Source: Sulfurimonas sp. (lineage in GTDB: Bacteria > Campylobacterota > Campylobacteria > Campylobacterales > Sulfurimonadaceae). Taken from it: DNA of 43,129 bases. Location: NCBI GenBank assembly GCA_002899765.1, contig PPDH01000015.1, positions 1 to 43,129 of the forward strand, in the 5' to 3' direction. The notes beneath the pieces were generated by a model, which saw only the letters and a list, made by a program, of their open reading frames with translations, was not told the origin of the DNA and did not search any database. Positions 36,802 through 43,129 of the stretch are shown one piece after another. Each line of letters starts with the position of its first letter. Position 1 is the stretch's first letter. The translations under genes and the position numbers were made by a program.

Positions 36802-38034
36802 CTAAAAGTCTAATTCTATTATAAATTTATTTACACCGTTTTTATGTTCATATTTTAAATGCAATGAATGTGCATCAAGTACATGTTTTACAATATAGAG
36901 TCCAAGCCCAAAACTCTGAGGTGATGTTGAATTATCTCCTTTGAAAAACGGTTCAAAATAATTTTGCAGCTCATAAGAGAGCTTTTGCCCTACACTCTCA
37001 AACACTAACATGTTCTCATCTGCTTTAACAACAACCTTTTTATCTTTTGAGTACTTTATCCCATTATCAAGCAGGTTTTTAACGGCTATAGAGAAGAGAG
37101 TAAAATCAACACCAATCTTAATATTCTCAAACTCTTTTACTACACTATCTTCTTCACACATTAAAATATCCATGGCGTTGTCTATGATATCTTCTAAAAA
37201 ATAGCTCTTTTTTTCTAACTCTTTTTTTGTTGATATCAGCTCTTCTATGGACGCAAACTCTTTTATCAAAGACTCTAATCTGTAAAAAACTTTTTGCATG
37301 CTCTCAACATTCTCTTCTGTTTGAGGAAGCCGGGTTAAAAAATTTCCTTTTGTTATAGGTGTTTTTAGTTCATGCATTATATTTCTGATAAAAACATTCC
37401 TTGACTCTTGTAGTTTTTTTAATTTTTGCGCTGCTTTATGAAACTCGTTGGCAAGCTGAGATATCTCATCCTTGTTTGATGTCATGCACTCTAAATCAAA
37501 ATTTTCATTGCCAAATTTTTTCACACTCTCTTGTAAAATTTTTAAAGGTTTTAGCTTATTTATAATAGAGAGATACAACAAAATAAATATTAAAAAAATT
37601 ACCGCATAAGCGATTAAAATAATATTTTTATCATCCGATGTGATGCTCTGGCTTGTTAATATAATTTTGTCACTTGGTGTTTGTATAAAGATAAAGCGGT
37701 TCTCTCCTAACTCTAAGTGTCTGATTTTAAACGCTCTGTTTGATTTGAACTCCCTGCTTTTTAACTCTTTTGAAGTGAGTATATTTTCTATCTCACCGGC
37801 ATCCAAAATAACCAAAAAACTTAAACTTTTCATGTACTCTAAAAGTTCATCTGAAACGCCGCCTTCTCTATACTGATGCATAAAAATCTTTGTAATTTCT
37901 ATATCTCTTTTATGATTAAAACGTTTTTCTTTTTGCTTATAGACACCATAAAGCAGTGCAAAACTCACACTTATAAGAAGCAGAGAGATTAAAAAGATGA
38001 TATTGATTGTAAAAAGAATAGAGTACTTTTTCAT
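36802..38034 (-). CDS. ArsS-type sensor histidine kinase
   Basis: 410 residues. Transmembrane segments at about 7-30 and 138-157 bound a periplasmic sensor of about 105 residues, with the H-box NIMHELKTPITKG at His221, the same position as in the kinase at 4395-5642. N-box KNLLDNGIKYS and G-box FGLGLYIVKHVL are present. The first stretch of the gene overlaps its regulator gene by 4 nt. Linkage to a Spy/CpxP-like gene suggests sensing of envelope or metal stress (inference). Confidence 0.88.
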   Translation of the reverse strand: MKKYSILFTINIIFLISLLLISVSFALLYGVYKQKEKRFNHKRDIEITKIFMHQYREGGVSDELLEYMKSLSFLVILDAGEIENILTSKELKSREFKSNRAFKIRHLELGENRFIFIQTPSDKIILTSQSITSDDKNIILIAYAVIFLIFILLYLSIINKLKPLKILQESVKKFGNENFDLECMTSNKDEISQLANEFHKAAQKLKKLQESRNVFIRNIMHELKTPITKGNFLTRLPQTEENVESMQKVFYRLESLIKEFASIEELISTKKELEKKSYFLEDIIDNAMDILMCEEDSVVKEFENIKIGVDFTLFSIAVKNLLDNGIKYSKDKKVVVKADENMLVFESVGQKLSYELQNYFEPFFKGDNSTSPQSFGLGLYIVKHVLDAHSLHLKYEHKNGVNKFIIELDF

Positions 38035-38711
38035 TCTGCCAACTTATAGCCGGAGCCTCTTATGGTTAGAAGATATTTGGGATTTTTAGGGTCTTGTTCT
38101 ATTTTTGCCCTGATTCTGTTGATGATTACCGCCAAAGTGCCGCTCTCTTCATTGGTATTTACAAAAGAGCAGTTTTGCAAAATATCGTACCTTGAAACGA
38201 CAAAACCTTTTCGCTTGCACATCAAAGACATTATCTCATACTCCGCGGGAGTAAATTTGATAAATTTTGTATCTTTGTAAATCTCCTGTTTTTTCTCATC
38301 CAAAACAAACAGCTCTTTTTTTGCCTCAGGCTTTAAAAGTTCAAGCTCTTTTGAACATCTGCGTAAAATCGTCTTTATTCTTACTTCAAGCTCCCTTGGA
38401 TCGTAAGGCTTTGGAAGATAATCGTCGGCTCCAAGTTCTAAGGCTATTACCTTATCGGTTATGTCGCTTCTCGCACTTGATATAATGATAGGGATATTAT
38501 GTTTTAAAAGCAGCTTTTTACATACTTCAAGCCCGTCCATACCCGGAAGCGTCAAGTCTAAAATAATCAAATCATACGGATTCAACGCTATAGCGCTCAA
38601 AGCTAAAAAAGGGTCTTCGTAGTTTGTGATTTGTATATTATATTTTGCTAGATACTGAGTTAGGACATTCGCCAACTCAGCATCATCTTCAATCATTGCA
38701 ATTTTTATCAT
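38031..38711 (-). CDS. OmpR/PhoB-family response regulator
   Basis: 226 residues. Receiver with Asp9/Asp10, phospho-acceptor Asp52 (LDLTLPGMDG), Ser79 and Lys101 (KPYDP), then a winged-helix domain ending LTIRGSGYKLAE. Co-transcribed with the kinase (ATGA overlap) and 34 bp downstream of the Spy-like gene. The phased TATTAACG repeats upstream of that gene are a good candidate for its operator. Confidence 0.92.
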   Translation of the reverse strand: MIKIAMIEDDAELANVLTQYLAKYNIQITNYEDPFLALSAIALNPYDLIILDLTLPGMDGLEVCKKLLLKHNIPIIISSARSDITDKVIALELGADDYLPKPYDPRELEVRIKTILRRCSKELELLKPEAKKELFVLDEKKQEIYKDTKFIKFTPAEYEIMSLMCKRKGFVVSRYDILQNCSFVNTNEESGTLAVIINRIRAKIEQDPKNPKYLLTIRGSGYKLAE

Positions 38712-38745
38712 AATCCATATCCATGTAGTAGTGGGTAATTTTACA

Positions 38746-39210
38746 CTATTTACATGAATTTTTAGATTTACCGCCCATAGACGATTCCATTCTCATCGCC
38801 ATTTTCTGATCAATCATTTTTCTTAACTCAGCTTTTTGAGCAGGCGTTAAAACTGCATACACGCTAGCAATCATTTGAGCTTTTCTCTCAATTTTCTTCT
38901 CTTGTCTCTCTTTTGAGAGTTTAATAAAAAGCTCTTTGTCAAAATTTGTGTCACTAAAAGCATTTGAGATTTTTGGCATATTTTGCATATTTTCTCTCAT
39001 TATTGCTCTTACCTTATCTCTTTGTTAATCACTTAGATCAAGAGACATTATCTGCGCTATAAGAGGATTTCTATGGCTTTTTTGTTTCATGTTGCATTGT
39101 TGTGATTTTGCACAACTGCCTCTGTTTTTATCACAATTCATCTGACCTGCCACCAAAGAAGATGTCAGCAACACTGCCAAACCTAAACTCATTATAATTT
39201 TTTTGTTCAT
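38746..39210 (-). pseudogene. Spy/CpxP-like periplasmic protein interrupted by in-frame TAA
   Basis: The frame from ATG 39210 to 38746 holds 154 residues plus one TAA at 39025-39027 (codon 62). Upstream: a signal peptide (about 1-21) and a Cys-rich segment (CDKNRGSCAKSQQC). Downstream in the same frame: QRDKVRAIM, a long helix, and the LTPAQKAEL motif. The stop falls exactly inside the first LTxxQ-type motif (LSD, stop, QRDKV), where Glu, Lys or Gln is usual. Such proteins are envelope chaperones that also restrain a sensor kinase. The operon order Spy-like, regulator, kinase resembles cpxP-cpxRA. Confidence 0.72.
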
Positions 39211-39239
39211 CGTGAACTCCTTTTGTTTTTTGTAGTAAA

Positions 39240-39295
39240 AGTATAGAGTAGTGTTATTAACGGTATTTTAATTTCATATTAACGATTTATTAACG
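39240..39295 (-). promoter_or_regulatory. Operator array and promoter of the Spy-regulator-kinase operon
   Basis: Three exact TATTAACG copies (plus strand 39255-39262, 39277-39284, 39288-39295) and a weaker one at 39266 form a ladder with an 11-bp period. On the minus strand they sit just upstream of a TATACT -10 (39240-39245), covering the -35. This is the classic layout for activation by a PhoB/OmpR-type regulator, presumably the one encoded in the operon. The array also borders the miaA promoter. Confidence 0.6.
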
Positions 39296-39301
39296 CTAGG
39301 C

Positions 39302-39307
39302 TATAAT
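39302..39307 (+). promoter_or_regulatory. miaA -10 element
   Basis: A perfect TATAAT lies 28 bp before the miaA ATG, with an AAGG-type ribosome-binding site between. A clear -35 is absent, which is normal in this lineage. The adjacent TATTAACG ladder ends 6 bp upstream and could also influence this promoter. Confidence 0.55.
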
Positions 39308-39335
39308 TTTGTTTTAAAACAAGGCAAAAAAAAGA

Positions 39336-40223
39336 ATGACTCAACTAGCCATTATCGGACCGACAGCATCGGGAAAAAGTGATTTGGCGATAAAAATCGC
39401 AAAAAAAATCAATGCCTGTATCCTCTCCATAGATTCGCTTAGTATCTATAAAGAGATTGACATCGTTTCGGCAAAACCATCACCCAAAGAGCTTCAAGAA
39501 GTAAAACACTTTGGCATAAATCTTCTTAACCCCGATGAATATTTCAGCGTGGAAATTTTCATAAATCTCTATAAAGAGGTAGTTGAGACATGTAAAAGCG
39601 ATGCAAAAAATCTCATCATTGTCGGCGGAACATCCTTTTATATAAAGTCTCTTATGAGCGGTCTATCAGAGATTCCAAAAATAACAAAAAAAACAGTTCT
39701 ACATGTAGAACAAATGCTAAAGAATCTCGAAAACTGTTATGATTTTTTATATAAAATTGATAAAGAGTACATGAGTAAGATAGCGCCAAACGACAGATAC
39801 AGAATTGAGAAAGCACTCCTTATTTACGAGGCTTCAAAACTCACTCCAAGCGAATGGTTCAGACAAAATCCTCCAAAACCGATAATAGAAAATCTTCCTG
39901 TTTATAATATTGACGTCTCTAGAGATATTTTGCGAGAAAGAATCACAAAACGCACCTATAAAATGCTTAAAGCCGGTCTTATAGATGAAGTTTGCCGCTT
40001 AGAGCAAAAATACACAAGGCTTCCGCACTCCATGGGCTCTATAGGCATAGTCGAAGTTTTAGAGTATCTTGATGGCAAAGTAACAAAAGATGAGATGCTC
40101 CAAAACATCTCAACACACACGGCGCAGCTCGCAAAAAGGCAGCAGACGTTTAACCGCACTCAGTTTGAGAATATAACAAGCGCGCCGCTTGAAGAGCTAG
40201 AAAAAATTATTTTGCTTCGCTAA
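39336..40223 (+). CDS. miaA: tRNA dimethylallyltransferase
   Basis: 295 residues. P-loop GPTASGKS (8-15), the DSLSIYKEIDIVSAKPS substrate stretch and the GGTSFYIKSLMSGL motif identify MiaA. It adds dimethylallyl to A37 of tRNAs reading codons that start with U, stabilising weak codon-anticodon pairs. This matters here because A37 modification alters readthrough of UAA and UAG. It is one of few plus-strand genes and is convergent with the nuclease-like gene. Confidence 0.95.
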   Translation: MTQLAIIGPTASGKSDLAIKIAKKINACILSIDSLSIYKEIDIVSAKPSPKELQEVKHFGINLLNPDEYFSVEIFINLYKEVVETCKSDAKNLIIVGGTSFYIKSLMSGLSEIPKITKKTVLHVEQMLKNLENCYDFLYKIDKEYMSKIAPNDRYRIEKALLIYEASKLTPSEWFRQNPPKPIIENLPVYNIDVSRDILRERITKRTYKMLKAGLIDEVCRLEQKYTRLPHSMGSIGIVEVLEYLDGKVTKDEMLQNISTHTAQLAKRQQTFNRTQFENITSAPLEELEKIILLR

Positions 40224-40229
40224 TCACAC

Positions 40230-40769
40230 TTATTTTTTCTTCTCATCAGGTTCACATCCGCAAGCTACGACATCCTTTTGCTCAAGCATCCGCATCTCTG
40301 CATATATACCCCAAAGTCCTATTTCCTTCTTTTTGGCATGGTCTTGAGCAATCAACATTCTGTTTCTCAATCCTCTAGGCAGAGATGTGTCTTTAACATC
40401 CGTTAAGGCGTAGCCGTCTCTAACTATTTTGTAATTGAAATCGTTATCTTTTATCCAGGCATATTCAATGCCATGTTCATCTTTTAAAAAAACCTGATAT
40501 GAAATATTTGAGCCTTTTGGAAACATTTTATTCATGTATGCTAGTGCTTTGTTTTTTAACTCTTCTCTTTTGTCATAATCTACAAGCTGGATGCTTCCTT
40601 TCTTATTGTTTGCCTTTGCAAAAAGTTCTATACCTGTTAAGTGAAGCCTTTTTTCAACACCGTTTTCATCTATTTTCAGAGTGTTTTCAGCGATAAATTC
40701 AACTATTTTTGCTGACTCGGCGAAAGTCAAAGAGGTCAACAAAACCATAAGCAAAACAAATTTTTTCAT
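40230..40769 (-). CDS. Secreted thermonuclease-like (SNase) protein
   Basis: 179 residues with a signal peptide (about 1-17). The SNase-type fold is suggested by RLHLTGIELFAKAN, YAWIKDNDFNYKIVRDGYAL and AKKKEIGLWG, which align with the usual RLxGIDAPE, nuclease core and A...GLW elements. The catalytic Asp of the first motif is replaced by Glu, and the second Arg/Glu set is unclear, so activity is uncertain. The C-terminus has a CGC stretch. Periplasmic location is inferred from the signal peptide. Confidence 0.75.
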   Translation of the reverse strand: MKKFVLLMVLLTSLTFAESAKIVEFIAENTLKIDENGVEKRLHLTGIELFAKANNKKGSIQLVDYDKREELKNKALAYMNKMFPKGSNISYQVFLKDEHGIEYAWIKDNDFNYKIVRDGYALTDVKDTSLPRGLRNRMLIAQDHAKKKEIGLWGIYAEMRMLEQKDVVACGCEPDEKKK

Positions 40770-40851
40770 TTGTGCTCCTTCATAATATTTTAAAATAATA
40801 ACAAAAAAATACTGATTTTTCTTTTGAATATATAGATTATAAACAAGATGG

Positions 40852-40874
40852 CTTTAGGGAGGGTATCCCTAAAG
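40852..40874 (-). terminator. Hairpin after groEL
   Basis: An 8-bp stem (CTTTAGGG with CCCTAAAG) and 7-nt loop lie 33 bp downstream of the groEL stop. It is GC-containing and compact. The minus-strand sequence after it is not a strong U-tract, so termination may be partial. Confidence 0.5.
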
Positions 40875-40906
40875 GAGGAGAGAGTTTAATGTAATTTACA
40901 AAAAAA

Positions 40907-42550
<1,644 letters not shown>

Positions 42551-42555
42551 TTAGT

Positions 42556-42819
42556 TTATTTTTTTATGATTCCAAAAATATCTTCAGTCTCTATTACCAG
42601 AAACTTCTCTCCATCAAGTGAGATTTCACTCCCTGAAAATTTACCAAAAACAACTATGTCCCCGCAAGAGACTTCACTAACTTCAGAACTAACCGCTACT
42701 ACTTCGCCTTTTGACGGTTTTTCTTGTGCATTATCAGGAATAATAATACCACTGCTCGTAGTATTTGCCTCTTCTACTCTTTTTACTAGGACTCTTTTTC
42801 CTAATGGTTGAAAATTCAT
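42556..42819 (-). CDS. groES: 10 kDa co-chaperonin GroES
   Basis: 87 residues. [21 protein letters not shown], the mobile loop [20 protein letters not shown] and the roof and C-terminal strands are standard. A strong AAGGAG ribosome-binding site lies 6 bp upstream of ATG 42819. It caps GroEL. First gene of the groESL operon. Confidence 0.97.
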   Translation of the reverse strand: MNFQPLGKRVLVKRVEEANTTSSGIIIPDNAQEKPSKGEVVAVSSEVSEVSCGDIVVFGKFSGSEISLDGEKFLVIETEDIFGIIKK

Positions 42820-42853
42820 TTAAACTCCTTAAATAACATAATTTACGAGCGCA

Positions 42854-42882
42854 ATAATACACAAAAATAGTAACAAAGTCAA
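42854..42882 (-). promoter_or_regulatory. Sigma-70-type promoter of groESL
   Basis: On the minus strand TTGACT (plus AGTCAA 42877-42882), a 17-bp spacer, and TATTAT (plus ATAATA 42854-42859) form a near-consensus vegetative promoter 35 bp before groES. Such a good -35 is unusual in this lineage. No CIRCE element is present, so heat control would rest on another repressor, if any. Confidence 0.7.
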
Positions 42883-43027
42883 CGTCTTTAGTCTACTACA
42901 CTAAGCTCTTCTTACTAAATACAGTCAATATTATTGATATAGATGTTCATTTTTTACTTTTTGGGTTACATTTTTACTTTTTTGTTGACTTTTGTTCTAT
43001 CTTAGCTTATTTAAAGTTTTAAAAAAG

Positions 43028-43033
43028 TATAAT
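43028..43033 (+). promoter_or_regulatory. tRNA-Met -10 element
   Basis: A perfect TATAAT lies 17 bp before the tRNA. Upstream there is a series of phased T-tracts (about 42950-43000) but no good -35, which matches the usual Campylobacterota vegetative promoter. Confidence 0.6.
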
Positions 43034-43050
43034 TCTGCCTCTTAAAAGAT

Positions 43051-43127
43051 GTCAGGGTAGCTCAGCTGGTTAGAGCACTGGTCTCATAAGCCGGGGGTCG
43101 CGAGTTCAAGTCTCGCCTTTGACACCA
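43051..43127 (+). tRNA. tRNA-Met (anticodon CAT)
   Basis: A 77-nt cloverleaf with encoded CCA. The acceptor stem is GTCAGGG pairing CTTTGAC with two G-U pairs, the D-arm lies around GCTCAGCTGGTTAGAGC, and the anticodon loop CTCATAA has CAT. The T-arm carries GTTCAAG. The paired first base (G1-C72) indicates an elongator rather than initiator methionine tRNA. An isoleucine tRNA with modified CAU cannot be excluded by sequence alone. Confidence 0.9.
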
Positions 43128-43129
43128 TT

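Noticed and set aside
38746-39210. Two separate small genes instead of one Spy-like gene
   Set aside because: The downstream half lacks its own signal peptide, and the 9 codons between the stop and the next ATG continue the family motif in the same frame.
42820-43050. CIRCE (HrcA) operator upstream of groES
   Set aside because: No TTAGCACTC/GAGTGCTAA inverted repeat is present; only a near-consensus vegetative promoter is seen.

Overview
The window looks like the chromosome of a Campylobacterota member, most likely a Sulfurimonas-type bacterium. The supporting signs are two ArsS-type sensor kinases with their regulators, a menaquinone-type UbiA prenyltransferase, and the gene order argS-tatA-gmk-acidic protein-fliR-ABC ATPase-tsf-rpsB. 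From memory that order matches Campylobacter jejuni Cj1175c-Cj1182c, and Helicobacter pylori has a poly-E-rich protein beside gmk. The genus is an inference. Most genes lie on the minus strand.

Layout. 1-1791: a very AT-rich insert carrying a TetR-like remnant without its DNA-binding half and a MATE exporter, next to a clearly GC-richer block. 1832-3624: DUF819 membrane protein and a periplasmic amidase. 3681-6978: DnaQ-like exonuclease, then an EF-hand protein with a response regulator and ArsS-type kinase. 7087-9837: a broken NhaC antiporter, a GNAT acetyltransferase and an L,D-transpeptidase. 9834-18573: the conserved argS to rpsB block, with an NDH-2-like oxidoreductase inserted. 18761-30009: an accessory metal or cofactor acquisition region with three TonB-dependent receptors, a PepSY membrane protein, a Cys-pair periplasmic protein, a NapH-like membrane ferredoxin, a double-cubane (HgdB-like) reductase and a CcdA-like membrane protein. 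30365-36731: PrxQ/Bcp, cytochrome b, then an operon UbiA - two hypotheticals - ftsW - murG - dedA - DUF420. 36802-39210: a Spy/CpxP-like protein with a second regulator and kinase. 39336-43127: miaA, a nuclease-like protein, groEL-groES and tRNA-Met.

Two things stand out. First, four genes (nhaC-like, ccdA-like, ftsW and the Spy-like gene) are each cut by one in-frame TAA or TAG near the 5' end. The reading frame continues perfectly on both sides and no frameshift is involved. ftsW is normally essential, so either the consensus is wrong here, the strain carries nonsense mutations, or some readthrough exists. Every one of the four codons could be read by a single ochre-suppressor tRNA, but TAA is also the commonest normal stop among these genes, which argues against general suppression.

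Second, the two TonB operons (30009-26614 and 26308-18761) share the same promoter with an 11-bp direct repeat. They also share a 5' leader that folds into the same two stems, and the differences between the copies keep pairing through G-U wobble. The distal genes of the second operon form an electron-transfer set (polyferredoxin, double-cubane protein, CcdA-like). Together they suggest a leader-RNA-controlled system that imports a metal or metallo-cofactor and processes it reductively. The substrate cannot be read from the sequence.
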